This document shows, in pieces, positions 22,401-33,450 of a stretch of 64,000 nucleotides of DNA. A program made the translations under genes and the position numbers. Position 1 is the stretch's first letter. Every line of letters begins with the position of its first letter. Source of the stretch: Amphichorda felina (taxonomy: Eukaryota > Ascomycota > Sordariomycetes > Hypocreales > Bionectriaceae); assembly GCA_016490725.1 (NCBI GenBank), contig JAEMHR010000148.1:1-64000 (forward strand). The letters are read 5' to 3'. The notes below the pieces were generated by a model that was not told the DNA's origin, searched no databases, and was given only the letters and a program-made list of their open reading frames with translations.

Positions 22401-22964
22401 AGATGGTTCAAAGGGTCCAAGACTCCCAAACCTCCTCAGACCATCGACCATCAATACTTTGTACCTGCGCCCAGCCAGATGCCGCCATCCGGGATGCAAG
22501 GGCCTCCTCCCCCAGGATGGGCTCCAGGGCCGTATGGCCAGCCTGTGGCTTGGCACCCCGGACAGCCTCCCCAGGGTTATCCTCAGGATTCATCTCAGTG
22601 GCAACAGACTTCATCCCAATTCCCACAATGGCAGCCTGTTTCTGGGCCTCCAGGTCCAGATATGATGCAGCAGCCACCACCTGGACTTCTTAGGAGAAGC
22701 ACTGGAGCCTCGACATCGAGAAATGAAAGTGGTAGGCAGAGTCGACATTCGATGGACTTCCAGCGCCTTGAGCAACCTGGGACAACTATACAAGGCACAC
22801 CAGCCGCAGCATCGGCCGGTCACTCTCACGCATGGCCAACGACAAACCCCCCTCCCCAGTCGGGCAATAGCAATCTCTCTGGTCCATACCCGGTCGACGC
22901 GGCGCTGATGCCGCGGCCTCTTTTCTTCAAGCCGCCCGCCGCCGTCCCACATGGCCACAACTGA
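19497..22964 (+). CDS. large disordered WW-domain protein
   Basis: An intronless 1155-aa protein. The ATG at 19497 sits in a near-ideal context (cccaccATGg); a longer in-frame extension has an unlikely Arg-rich start. Residues 3-33 form a WW domain (LPQGWEWDYDGARWFY...VQYHF) with the family's first Trp and the aromatic block, followed by the Pro. WW domains bind Pro-rich ligands. The rest is low complexity: acidic in the first quarter, then rich in Pro, Ser and Gln with many PxxP and SP sites, a QGQLP repeat block at about residues 880-900, and a short basic motif (EKEKKWARWFKGSK) near residue 965. No enzyme domain is seen. A scaffold or adaptor role in signalling or transport is plausible but not shown. 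Confidence 0.85.
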   Translation: MATLPQGWEWDYDGARWFYTYKPTGHVQYHFPNEGDEFPDFVDATSPVPQLAPEERLESQQQVRRHSSQHQPHGATGAGDAAERWKTRMTATARPVSSVWEEEERRHGREVATGGTFQPESFMFLGPGVYADVSPPMEDEEEEAARRVVAGGSPGVSAGTLTPMGTGRAGLSTGSVSRAVTPVVEEEETGEEEGVVHMLDGREMPHELPAEERFNPVGLIAEMATEETGRARVETHPDPVEIGDSTVLAPIETVVQKVVLEGPEKSRTLDNEPKSESDNLGEKKQDAQQGGEPELQLQQEHHQSGKTTEQGSPISIASAPADDPKHHSYSPDQVDDRPSRNDTESDASPVPAGLSLQQRSPSSEGYPEKVPSPEQGKASELVPSPSKPAESEQKSNSIQGSPPPSPLVIETQPSQALGNEIQTGQDPLEKQSGITKVPSVLKPARGRVPSQPTRVNVTRSKNQLPKKSYLQTVDDTQSTPGSLDELSPGERKYIPYTGQEQVQAQQPFRPASAMPVMEPHPHPIYVASSEQQHRLKQAQIHRPASTPAVAPPLQAKSYAIAQAAPPIPMAHSSPSVGGTAGVGPSEISPLRSRSASLTSVAPAQTPSPVERRRRASSATSLATSMDSTAPFTPSPDSQTPPSGSRSNISPLARQSGLRNPISGHMSYNSSETVAIPGPPVPRKVPLEPEPGSYFPAQESTAPALPKKRPVPTSTAPALPHQTASTPPSGPSGPALPPKIHEQASLNLQRPQPARESPQPAPTQQQEPPPPIQSPPIQPVTTPGHVLTRIEEHDDESILDETPRSGGPSSQPSLAKKHSMSESLQQSLGRESSGSGSVASSVSVPTAAVAQQVQMTSGQGHVVNHGQRPAATERSGQQGPRYQGQLSQGQLPQGQLPQGQLPPQFQPQPVPNMPHLGQMPPEGYPGPGFPQQPWNPQMAPNTPPGFHPGPVPPQPRASPVPKEKEKKWARWFKGSKTPKPPQTIDHQYFVPAPSQMPPSGMQGPPPPGWAPGPYGQPVAWHPGQPPQGYPQDSSQWQQTSSQFPQWQPVSGPPGPDMMQQPPPGLLRRSTGASTSRNESGRQSRHSMDFQRLEQPGTTIQGTPAAASAGHSHAWPTTNPPPQSGNSNLSGPYPVDAALMPRPLFFKPPAAVPHGHN
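22140..22199 (+). repeat. four 15-bp tandem repeats inside the WW-domain gene
   Basis: Units cagggacaactctct, cagggacaactccct (twice) and caggggcagcttcct follow each other directly and encode QGQLS/QGQLP. The period is a multiple of three, so gain or loss of units keeps the frame. Confidence 0.9.
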
Positions 22965-23525
22965 GTAGCGAAGCATTCTTCTGACGGCCTGGCTAGTGAC
23001 TGGGTTGGGGAGATTAGATTCGGCGTTAATTTTTAAGTCTGTTTTGTCCGTGGTCTTGTATTTTCCATATACCCCCAGCAGCCAGTCGTTTTATACAATA
23101 TCATGAAGTTAATACTCATAAATCTTTTTTTTCGTATGCTTCTTATATGGCTGTATGGAATCCTTAGATCTGTGTCAGTCGACGTGAGGTTTGAATGAGC
23201 ATATACATGTATTGATATAATTTATGGCTTAGAATGACACCTGGCGTGAGCAGATGGTTTTCAAAAATAGACCTCATGTTATGGAATATATTCAATAAAC
23301 ATGAGCCTTATTATTTTTAAAGTAAAATGTATGCTGCGATGAACAACGGTGCAGGGTAAAAAGGAGGGAAGTCTCCAGGGTAGTCACGTGCACACGTGTC
23401 ATCGGCGCGATTAAGCTTCACAAGTCCCACGTCTCGTCGTTCCACCGGCTGAATTCAATCATCATCAATCCCCTCAACCAGCAGGCCTCGATGGGTTCGC
23501 GCAAAATGCCACCGGGACCGCCACG
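22965..23525. other. intergenic; promoter of the BRCT adaptor gene
   Basis: The first part is AT-rich 3' flank of the WW-domain gene. The last 150 bases hold the E-box pair described separately. Confidence 0.5.
23385..23410. promoter_or_regulatory. paired CACGTG E-boxes and an E2F-like site upstream of the BRCT gene
   Basis: Two perfect CACGTG palindromes at 23385-23390 and 23393-23398 are two bases apart, followed at 23404-23410 by ggcgcga, the reverse complement of TCGCGCC, an E2F/MBF-like core. They lie 115-140 bases before the start codon of the checkpoint gene. The motifs are certain, their use is inferred. Confidence 0.45.
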
Positions 23526-26500
23526 ATGACGTTGCTAGAATCGCAGCCCCAGACCGACTGGGGCAGCCGGGAGACACAAGATAGCCTGGCCCTGTGCGAT
23601 GCCCTCAGGGAAGAGCTCGGCCTGGCCGCGGTACGTATCCGTCCACTTTGCCCGCTGGCGCGCGCCACCGGCTGCGTGCCGATCATGGTGCTGGATGCCT
23701 GTCGTCGCGCTTGGGCACTGAATGGCGCTGACGGGATCTTGTGGTGCAGCTCAGCGACCAACAAACACGCGATTACGGTCAAAGCGGCAGCCGCCCTGCA
23801 GACGACAGTCGAGAAGAACAGCCATTTGCAGGACCCGAGTTTGAGACAGTTGGGCAAGAAATTGAATTCAAGACATCGATCGTACAGGAGAAACAAGACG
23901 CGACGCGGTCCGTGGCCCAGGTGTGTCTGCCTTGCGTGTATGGGTCCATTGACAGGGATGTGCTAACAAGCCCGCAAAAGCAAACATCGTCCGCCGACAT
24001 CACTGTAGCGAATCACCCACCTGCACAGCCATGGATCGAGGTGCCCCGGTCACTGGAGCCCTCTTTGAACGACGACCCCCATCTCGAATCTCGTGATTGT
24101 TCGCGACCGAATCCACAACACAATGCGCGACTACTGAAACGCAACGGTGAACCTGCGGCGACGCCAGCCGTGGGAAAGATGGACGCATCGCAGCAAACCC
24201 CCACCCAGGTCAACGAGGACCGCGACTACGCCGAGGTATGCGACTCGTTACCCTCGAGCTGCGCCCCTGACGACGTCAAGCGCATTCGGGATGGAAACGA
24301 CGAGCGCACGCTCCTCGACGACGACACTGGCGCTGTCAACTTTGCCAACCTCAGCCCGTATGGTCGGCCCTCCTCTCAGGTCTCGGAAGATGGAGGCTTT
24401 GACAATTCTAGAGGCGACTGGAGGCAACCGGATCATACTTCGCAGCAGCTCTCGAGCCATGCCCACACGCCCTTCAAACCATACAGCACAGTACCGGAGA
24501 CCCCTACACTGTCAAAGAATCCCTTCGGTGCGAAGCCGAGCATCTCGGCGCCGCTTGCACCCAGCCAGCTGTTTGGGCAGACGCAGTTCTCTTCAGCGCT
24601 GAAGCCAACGGGCGTCAGCCCAACGTCCTCCCGACCATCGCCCAACATTGCGCACAACTCCGTCTCCCCCAACGTGGCCGGAACGTCCCCGCTGAAAGGC
24701 CGGACTAATGTTTCGTCTCCGACTGACATACGGACATCGAGCCCGCAGAGGCTGGACGAGGTCCCCGCGACTGTCACTCGACCGACGCAATTGGAACGAA
24801 TTGATGAGGAAACACCGTCACATAACCGGTCTATGCGGAGAGAGGAGGCGATCCCAGGGTCCCCGACGGGGGCTCCCATCAGGTCCTCTGGGCACCAGCC
24901 GCTTGCACATTACGAGAACATGAAGAAATCACAAGAGAGGAAGCTCACTGGGGAGTCAGTGTATCACTTTGTTGCATCGGATAGCGACGACGATGATGAT
25001 GCCATCCGGCGTTTGGAGCGACGTAGGACGGTCGAAAGGAAGAAGGCCCAAGCCGCTCAGGAGATGGAAAAGGTCAGCTTCACCCCTCTGCCGCGGCGTG
25101 ACTCTGGGGACCGGCCGAGCAGTAAGAGGAGACGGATATCAAGCGAAACGGAAGTGAAGATTGCATTAGATGATGTACTAAAAACTTGGGACGCTTCCAA
25201 AAGTTCTAGCGAGCAGCTGCTCATAGCTGACTCGCAGCGGCGTGGAGTGGCGTCATGTCTCCCGGGAGCGGATGAATCCACTCAGGGAACCGAGGACCCT
25301 GCGCCAGAAGCAGGGGCTATGGACGTTGATAACGAAGATGATGATGTCGAAGACAACTTCAACGAACAGCATGAGGCGGAAGACAGGATTCCGGCTACCA
25401 GTCCGGCGTTGTCCTCCCCCCCCGATGAGAAAAATGCTCCCCTAGCTGAAGAGCAAGATCTGGAAGATGAAGAGCAAGATCTTCGAGATAGAGATCAAGA
25501 TCCTCAGGCTCAATCCGAACCGGAACTCCCTTGCCTCGAAGAAGAAGCACTGGATGCAGCTCAGGCGGATGATCCAAAGATCTCCTCATCATTACCACCA
25601 ACTCGGCTCCGAGGCCGCAGGGCGTATGGGCGAAGGACTCGGCCACTGAGGAGAAATACGGTGGTTAGCTCGTCCGCATCCGAACTACCACCTAAGCAGC
25701 CTGCTATCAGCACCGACCACCACTCGTCACCATTGAGCAGTCCACCAGCCACTGCTGCCGTTGAAGAGGATAGCCTTCAAAATACCCCACGCCTAGAAAC
25801 CCGGACTGTTGAAACCGCGTCTGATATCGAGGAAACCCGAGAAACACCTCGACACAGATCTCCACACAACTTGTCAGTATCAACGACTAGAAGATCGCAA
25901 GAGACAGAGCGAAACCCAATTACATCCCAGGCACACGAGGCTGAGCAGCAACCACTTGCGCTGTCCTCCGATGTGAGCCCGCTGTCATCAGCTCCGTCGT
26001 CCTCTGCAATGACTACCCCTTTAACCAGAGAATCCCCTGAATCAGAACGTGCTGAATCTCTCAACCTGCCATCTCCAGCAGGGGGCCGTAACTTGCGGAA
26101 GAGGGCGCCGCAAACGGGGTCGAAGCTGTCGGTCTCACCACTACCGGCCATGCGCCCTGCTAGGGCGGCTAAGCAGCGAGCGCCTCACTATGGGTCACAG
26201 TCGACCGACGAGCTGCAGCTATCGCCCTCTACGAGTGTTCTCGAGAAGAGCATGGTACACCCCAAAGTTAGCAGAACCTTCAGGCAGAGCATTGGCACCG
26301 TCAGCCGAGGTGGGCGACTGTTTGAAGGCATGGCTTTTGCCATCTCTTTCCAGTCGAACAAGTCCAATGCACAGAACCGGACCAAACTAGAGGCCAAAAT
26401 CGTGCAAGCTGGCGGCGTGATCCTGTCAGAAGGGTTCGAAGAGCTGTTTGAGAAGTCATCCCTCATGGAGACGACCACCTCGATCTTTGACCACGATGAG

Positions 26501-27166
26501 CCCATGACGCTGAACAAGGCCTACGGGGAGACGGGGTTCACGGCACTGATAGCCGATGGCCATTCGCGAAAGGCCAAATACATGCAAGCCCTTGCGCTGG
26601 GCTTGCCATGTTTGGCACACCAGTGGATCACGGCATGTCTTGGAAAAGGAGAGATAGTGGATTGGGAACCATATCTCCTGTGCTCAGGGGCATCGGCGGT
26701 GCTTGACAACGCGCTCCGGTCACGAAATCTGGCGCCGTACTCGGCCGCAGATGCCAGACTTGCCGAGGTTGTCGACTCGCGGCGGAAGCTGCTTGAGGGC
26801 CAAAGGATACTCGTGGTCGTTGACTCCAGAAAGGGCCGCAGTGAGGCCAAGAAGCCTTACATGTTTCTCGCCCGAGCTCTTGGGCCCAGTATATCGAGGG
26901 TGTTCACGACGGAGCAGGCTCGTGAGGCTATTAGCGCACGCGCCAAGGACGGACATCCGTTCGACTGGGTATATGTGGACAAGGGGACTGGGACTGTGGA
27001 GTCTGTCCTACACGTGCCAGAAGGCCGCGGGAAGAAGCGAAAGAGGAAGTCGGCGGCAGCGGCGTCGTTGTCGCCGATTGGTCATGTTCGGGTGCTGAAT
27101 GATGAGCTGGTGATACAGAGCCTTATTCTGGGGAGAATGATTGAGGACCAGGAGATCAATTTTTGA
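23526..27166 (+). CDS. BRCT-domain DNA-damage checkpoint adaptor (Crb2/Rad9/53BP1 type)
   Basis: Exons 23526-23630, 23750-23920 and 23981-27166 give 1153 aa. The second intron (gtgtgt...gctaac...aaaag) is exactly 60 nt with no stop, so its retention would still read through. The N-terminus (LESQPQTDWGSRETQDSL) has SQ and TQ sites. A long disordered middle carries many SP/TP and SQ sites and acidic clusters. From about residue 868 (RLFEGMAFAISF) to the end lie tandem BRCT-like repeats, including AGGVILSEGFEEL and the conserved Trp of HQWITACL. The plan matches Crb2/Rad9/53BP1, which are recruited to modified nucleosomes at DNA breaks and pass the signal from ATR/ATM-type kinases to the effector kinase. 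A Tudor domain could not be recognised with certainty by eye. Nuclear location is expected. Confidence 0.82.
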
Positions 27167-27828
27167 CCATTGGGATGACAAGCGTGAGAGAGATCTTTGG
27201 AAGCAAGGGTGGTAATAGGCCAGACAGCACACCCATACTACTCACGGATTCTCCTCACGCGTTTGTGCAAGCACCTCGTATATGTGCGGGAATAGAACTC
27301 CATGCTGTCGATTTCAGTCACCGGCGAGGGCATTTCCTATTATTCCCAACCTCGACCTTCTTTACTCGTTGGTATATGTGTAAGGGTGAGATTAGGTGGT
27401 TGTATACGGAGTACGAATCACGGATAGTACTTGGATAGCGATGCGCCAGCAGGATAGGTAGTAATGACCCTAGCAGAGGATACCTATTCCTGTATGGCTA
27501 TTTCTGGATAGGTGGTGATTCTGGTTTACTACGTATTATTGATACTATTATTATAAGGTAGCCCAGTGGCTGAGGTTCTGCAGTTTGCCTGGAACAGCCC
27601 ACTGCAAGAAAGTGCACTTTGCAATAATTACCTACGGTGTTCCCCGCCCGCCATAACATTACGAGCGAGCAAGGAGGGCGCCAGCTATAACCGATGAACA
27701 GAGACAAGGCTCTGGTTGACGGGCAGATTACAAGCATGGGAAGGTGATAAATAGTACATGTACGCCCCTGGCGACGCGACGACGGTACGGATACAAGGCC
27801 TGGCACCGTGATATCACCACAGGCGGCA
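27167..27828. other. intergenic
   Basis: Moderately AT-rich, with short direct repeats around ggataggtagtaatg and ggataggtggtgatt (about 27451-27523). No gene or RNA is recognised. Confidence 0.5.
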
Positions 27829-28710
27829 ATGGCTTTGGCAAAGAAGAAGTTCTTAATGGCAGCGGCCCTGCTACTGTCAGCAGTCCTTCAGACCCAGCAA
27901 GCATACGCACAGCAAATCGGGGGGCACTTTACCTACCCAGTTGACGAAGGGCTGAGATTATTCGACGGCGTCGACATCATCGTCCGGTACAAGTGCGACG
28001 ATGTCGGCCAGGAGAGAGGGAACCTAAACCTCTTCTGCCGCGAGCCCTCCTCGAACAACATCAAGCTAGGTATGTAATACAGCTCATTCTCGGGTCGTGG
28101 GCTAGGTGCTTGCTGACCAAGTGGACGGGGGGGCACAGTGACGAGGGTCCCGGACGTGGTGTGCGCCAAGGGCTATCACAACTTAAAGATCGACTTTGGT
28201 TACGAGGGGGACGAGTGCTGGTTCAACCTGCGCGACAAGCAAAAGAGCGGCATCATTGAGTTCAACAGTGTCTCGTTTTCACTGTCGGCCGAAGCCATGA
28301 CAACGTTTGGGCTCCTCGAGCCCACGCCGGCCTCCACGAAGACGGGCAAAGCCACGAAGGCCACCGAAGCTGCCGAACACACCGAGACGAAGTCTTCCGG
28401 GGATGGCGGGCTGGGCACGGGTACCAAGGCAGGAATAGGAGTCGGCGTGGCCCTGGGCGTGGTGGGCATCGCCTCGCTTGCCGGTGCCTTCTGGCTGGTG
28501 AGGAAGAGGAGGAGTGGCCATGATTATCAACTGAAGCCGGAGCTGGACGGCCCATCATCCGATCCCAAGTACGCGGCCGTGTTCCAGATGGGGCAGACGT
28601 CGAATCCCGATGGGGCGCTTCCAACTGAGCTGTTGGGTACAAGCCGAAGCGAACTCCACGGGCAGTATTCGTGGTCGGCTTACCGTGAGGTGACTGAGCC
28701 GGGTAGATGA
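27829..28710 (+). CDS. secreted/type I membrane protein of unknown function
   Basis: Two exons, 27829-28069 and 28139-28710, joined in phase 1, giving 270 aa. The N-terminus (MALAKKKFLMAAALLLSAVL...AYAQQ) is a clear signal peptide. An ectodomain of about 130 residues with four cysteines (KCDD, LFCRE, VVCAKG, DECWF) is followed by a Thr/Lys-rich stalk, one transmembrane helix (AGIGVGVALGVVGIASLAGAFWLV) with RKRRS as stop-transfer, and a cytosolic tail of about 70 residues with tyrosines. The layout recalls fungal wall-sensing proteins, but the ectodomain is not a WSC domain and no family was recognised. The GTKAGIGVGVALG block before the helix is common in fungal type I surface proteins. Confidence 0.8.
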
Positions 28711-29910
28711 CGAGGGAGGCGATTCGTTGGGTCTTCGGTTGAGGAATGAGCTCCGAACTCGTGCATACCTGTGTATTATATATCTCATCTTGTACAGCGC
28801 AGCGTGGAATCAGGAAAGCCGAGTATGGTTTGTTTGCGAAGTCGCGGTTGTGCGGCGTGAAGCTGGGAAGCTGTTGTTAAGGCCTCTGTTCCTTCCGCGA
28901 AGGGGATCATTCCGGCCCTGTCGTAATCTTTTGGGACTCATCTAGAGATGCCATCATCAAGCTCCCATTGGAAGTTTTTAACGGGGAGAATAAAGGTAAG
29001 TTGCAACAGTACCATATTCAACAGGATGAGAGTGACAGCTGGCAGTGAGTGAGTGGGCTGAGCATGTTATTATTCGTCCCACACTGAACGCTAGGGACCT
29101 TCCTTACTACGAAGTATCCGTACATAAGGTGTGTACCTTATTAGTGGCATAGTGCCCCCCTCTGAACGGCCCGGGCCCCAGATAATAGGGCTGTGCTACC
29201 ACTGACTGTGGCGCTGCCAGCCTGGAAGTTGCTCGCTGGCTGTCAGCAATTCAGCGTGGCTGAGCAGGGAGGTCTGGTTATGATATGGAATCCCTTCGTA
29301 AACTCAAAACTGGTCTACTCTGAACCTTAAGAACATATGTCCTTTCTTGTCTGCTAGAGCGGCAGGTGCCAGGCCTCAATCGAGGCAGGAAGTCGGGTGA
29401 GGGGTCAAATGGCAGGCCGGGGCCTCTATTAACTCGGAAGAAACAGCATGTTCACTCAGTTGACAACAAATGACACCTTTCGTTTGATGAAGATCATCGT
29501 TTTCTTGTCAAGGTACTCTGTACCCTAACTGTTATTAGTACCTAGTTGCAGGTGGAGCTGACTCAGCCTGCGCTTCAGTGGTTGACTGGACACACAATAG
29601 CTGCAGCTGCTGACGCCATGTGGAGAAGAAAAGGACGACGCAAACACCCGTCCTACCCAAAGGGTGGAATGTCGTCTGACCAGTGCAAATTGGCTGAAGC
29701 CTCTTGTCAATGCTGCCCGAGTGAATAATATAATCGATTGCCTGTGTATTATTCCGAGCGATACTGTCAGGATCTGTGAATACGTAATGACTATGCCGCC
29801 AACCACACACAGTCAGTCGCTGGCTGGCTGCCCTGTCAGCTTCTATTTCAAGTCGGATCGCTCGGCAACTGCTCAATGGGTTCCTCCATTGTATCCACTC
29901 TCAAGTCCGA

Positions 29911-30174
29911 ATGCTGCAAGCTTTGGAAACAGGACAGAACCGGGGTTCGGCGAAGCGATTTTTGGGTTGTATGGGGAACCGGAGAACAGAGTGTCCGAGA
30001 TGCCGAGGCGCTGAGATTCTGGAGGTCCCTGAAGTTCCTGAAATTCCTGAAGTCCCTGACGTTCCTGACGTTCCCAGTGGACCTGAGCGACACCGTCAAA
30101 ACTATCCTTACGTGTGGTGGATGCTCACATTTCTCGGTGCTTCTGGCTTCTGCGCGAGGTGTGCAGGCTGGTAA
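29911..30174 (+). CDS. possible small protein with [DE][VI]P repeats
   Basis: An 87-residue open frame from ATG 29911 to 30174. Its middle encodes six [DE]-[VI]-P triplets, EVPEVPEIPEVPDVPDVP. Unit differences fall mostly at third codon positions, so the repeat may have been read as protein. It has five cysteines outside the repeat (CM, CPRC, CARC) and a hydrophobic C-terminal part (YVWWMLTFLGASGF). There is no homology I recognise and no clear promoter. This is a weak candidate and may be chance. Confidence 0.2.
   Translation: MLQALETGQNRGSAKRFLGCMGNRRTECPRCRGAEILEVPEVPEIPEVPDVPDVPSGPERHRQNYPYVWWMLTFLGASGFCARCAGW
30022..30075. repeat. 9-bp minisatellite, six units
   Basis: Units gaggtccct, gaagttcct, gaaattcct, gaagtccct, gacgttcct and gacgttccc follow without gaps. 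Confidence 0.9.
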
Positions 30175-30979
30175 TAACTGGTTGCTTCCGCGCTGGGCCC
30201 CTGGGGATGCGCAGGAAGGTGTGCGACCAGGATCTATCCGTGCATTTTAAACGCGCCACCACCACCCAGATGCCTGGCTGGTACCTGGGTGTGGCAGGGC
30301 GCAGGCCTAGGCGACAAGTACCTGCGAATGCCAGCGCCGCGATCTGATCATTGTCCGAGCTTTCATGGCCCGTTGTAATTTCACAGGTGCTCCAGTTGGG
30401 CAACGGGACACGCGACGGTCACTCCACAAGCCCAGAGGATTCCCGTCTCGGCGATGCCCCATCACTGCAATCAGGGGCCAACAAGGGCCAACAAAGCCCC
30501 CCCAAGGCCTCTGATCCATCGGATTCCCAGCGAAACCCGACCCTGAAGTGCTAGATCAGCCCCACTGGGTGTCCCGCGAGACAGCGACCCCATCCTATCC
30601 CATCCCTCCAGTGGAATGTCACAGGCCGACAGTCTGACTCTGGAGTGCAGCGCTGACACTGGACTGACTGGACTCCTGAGCTGCTGACTCGCTGCCTGTA
30701 AATAAAACTCGCCCCCCCAAACCCTCCGCCAAACTTTATCTGTTCCACCAGCCCCCCTTTGGCAGTTTTCTCGATCTTCTCCCTCACGCAAACTCCTCGG
30801 GCTGCCACACCTCTCTTTCCATCCCCGCGACCGTCCTCCATCCTCCATCTGGATTACATTCCTTCCACCCCTGGTATCCCTTTCGCTTCATTTACTGGCC
30901 ACGATCACCGCATTGTCACCGCCCGGGGCCTTCTCCCCGATCCTATCACCGCCCACTTCGACCACCGACGTTCGACATC

Positions 30980-32302
30980 ATGGGTGTCGGCGCATTTCTC
31001 GAGCCCCTCGTGGTCGTCACCCTCCTGTTCGGCGGTGCCTATTTCAACCGCAACAAGGACTATGACTTCTGGCAGGGCAAGTCTGGCTGGGCCGGCGACT
31101 CGAGCCATAAGAGGACCGACGAACGCCCCAACGGACGCAGTCATTCGGCCGACAGCTGGAGCTCCAGCTCGACCCCGACCCTGCTCCCTCACGAGATCCC
31201 TACCCTTCGCCGCCGCAAGCTGCAGATCTTTGGCTTCCGCCGCGTCGTCTCGACCCCCAATACTCTCGTCTTCAAGGACCGCCTGCTGAGTCGCGTCCTG
31301 CAGAAGTTCCCCTTCCTCGCTGAGGCTTGGTACTGGGCTCTTCTCTACTGGGTCTACCAGGTCGGGCGCGCCTTCACCGCCCTCACACTCGTCGAGGGCA
31401 CCGTCCACGTCGCTCGCAAGCATGCCCTGCAGGTCATCCACCTCGAGCAGAGCCTGCACATCTTCTGGGAGCTCCCTGTCCAGAAGTGGTTCCTCGACCA
31501 CCCGACCCTGCTCCACTGGATCAACCGCATCTACTCGTTCATCCACATCCCCGGAACCATTTTCTTCCTGGTTGCCCTCTACTACCTCACTACGAGCCGC
31601 AAGCGTCGTGCGATTTCCGGCCGCGTCCACACCGATCACATTGCCGCCGGCCCTGCTCTGTATGAGGCTCGCCGTCGTACCATGGCCATGTGCAACCTGC
31701 TTGCCTTCGTCGTCTTCACCCTCTGGCCTTGCATGCCCCCGCGCCTTCTGAGCGACCCCGAGTACAACGGAGAGGATGCGGCCGAGTCGAAGAGCTACGG
31801 CTTTGTCGACACTGTCCACAGCAAGTCTGGCGAGAGCAGTGTCTGGACCACCAACAAGTTTTGCAACCAGTATGGTATGTATATCAATCACCACAATCCT
31901 CTTAACAGAACCCGCCCCTCTGACATGTAAACAGCTGCTATGCCTTCGCTACACTTCGGCTACTCTCTTCTCATCGGCCTGACCGTCGCTACGCTGCCCA
32001 TCCACGGCCTCCGCCCGGGATCCTGGAAGCGTATCGCCATTGTCGCTGGCGGCATGGCTTACCCGGCTCTGATCCTCACCGCCATCGTCGCTACCGCGAA
32101 CCACTTCATTCTCGATGCCGTCGCTGGCGCTATCGTCTGTGGCATTGCCTGGAACGCCAATGGCCTTCTCCTCAACCTGTGCATCATCGAGGACTACTTC
32201 CTCGCTCTTGTCCGCATCCACAAGCCCGTCAACTACACTGATCCCGAGACGGCTGTCGACCCCGATTTCCAGAGCTCCCTGCTGCTGAGCGAGGAGGTTT
32301 AA
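30980..32302 (+). CDS. PAP2-superfamily integral membrane protein (Aur1/inositolphosphotransferase-like fold)
   Basis: Exons 30980-31874 and 31935-32302, phase 1 junction, giving 420 aa. The protein has about six hydrophobic segments (LVVVTLLFGGAYF, ALLYWVYQVGRAF, IPGTIFFLVALYYL, LLAFVVFTLW, LLIGLTVATLPI and an Ile/Ala-rich one). PAP2-type catalytic motifs are split around the intron: AMPSLHFGYS (PSxH, about residue 303) and ANHFILDAVAG (HxxxD, about residue 353). The first PAP2 motif (KxxxxxxRP) is not seen in standard form, which fits the PAP2_3 subgroup of membrane phosphotransferases and lipid phosphatases. A lipid phosphatase or inositolphosphotransferase activity in the ER/Golgi is inferred. 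The N-terminal 90 residues include a Ser-rich hydrophilic loop. Confidence 0.85.
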
Positions 32303-33450
32303 AGGGCTAGAAGTGGTGCTTCTTGGATTTTGGCGGCGTGGACTGTTGGCTAGATTGGGTTAATTTGGGCCCGCATCGGTTCCTGTGGAGTTATCATGGT
32401 TTTAATGCAGGACACGACCGCTCAAAGACATACATATAATACTTAATATTAAACATACGACCGAATAGAGAGGCCAGTTCTCTCGTCTTGACTATCTTTA
32501 CGCTCCCGAGTCCTGAGAGAGTCCCTTGAAATGACTAGATAATATGACTCGTGCAGAGAACAACTCATTTAAGTACCCGTATTAACGCAAAGGGGCTGCC
32601 ACAAGTACTGGTAAACCTCGGCGTGGGCCGTGTCTGACACTGGCGGGACGGGTCGCGTCCCTCATGTGAGCTTTGCATGGAATGACGATCCGGGAAATGG
32701 CCGGACAGAGCCCGCAGCTTCTCGAGTCTGAGGCAGACCCTGACGATACTCCGTCCATGAGGGGCTGCCGGCCTCGTATGCTTGTGTGCCAAGGCTCTTC
32801 GTAGAAGATTTAACCGGCTGTACTCGTAAGTAGCGGAGCTGATGCTAACGGCGCGGATACTTTTTGGCGCAGTCCTCCGGCCTGGATCGAGATGCCGCGC
32901 GGGGCCTGTTTGGGGTTATGCAAGTTGGGCGGTGCCATTTCGGTTCATATCCTACAGAGGGAACAATGGAATATATACTCCCGCGTCCAAATAACCAGAT
33001 CAATGATGGACGAGTTGAATATTACATGTGATGACTCGTAAACGGTGGATCTTAGGCGGTTACTGTCGGTAGCCCGGGGCCGCCCGGTGGTAGGGAACAA
33101 CTCCGGGAGATCTGCCGCTTAGTGTCGGTTTCAATCGTTTTTTTTTTTCGCGCTGGCGTATGCCAAGGATCACGGGCCTTGAGGCTGTGGATTGTACGAG
33201 TAAGAGCGATTGAACAGGTAGTTGGAAAAAATGGAGCTATTAGCGCCTGTGGGATCGTTTGATCAAGACGTCGGGGGAAACAGGCTTGAACTTGAACCTT
33301 TCCCCAGCTTCAACTCAACTCAACTGCTTGCTCGAGTACTCAACGACTCGAGCGCCAACTTACATACGGGCTTCAACCCCGTTATTGTCTTGCTCCACAA
33401 AAGAAGCATTCATCATAGCATTCTGACCATCCTAAAGGAATAGTTCCGCC
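32303..33450. other. intergenic; promoter of the monooxygenase with clustered CGG triplets
   Basis: From 33041 to 33130 CGG/CCG triplets cluster (cggtgg, gcggtt, tcggta, cccggggccgcccgg, tccggg, gccgct, tcggtt). A T run at about 33139-33148 and a CT-rich leader (cttcaactcaactcaactgc) follow. No gene is supported. Confidence 0.5.

Larger units (their letters stand above)
28711..30979. other. long intergenic region with a minisatellite
   Basis: No standard gene is recognised over 2.3 kb. It includes short palindromic GTAC/CCTTA-rich patches near 29100-29140, the 9-bp repeat listed separately and, from about 30690, the C/T-rich leader of the PAP2 gene. Confidence 0.45.

Noticed and set aside
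30905..31894. 329-residue open frame on the minus strand exactly opposite the PAP2 gene
   Set aside because: It is a mirror of a GC3-rich gene: strong third-position bias removes stops on the other strand. Its sequence is Glu/Val/Asp-rich without any domain.
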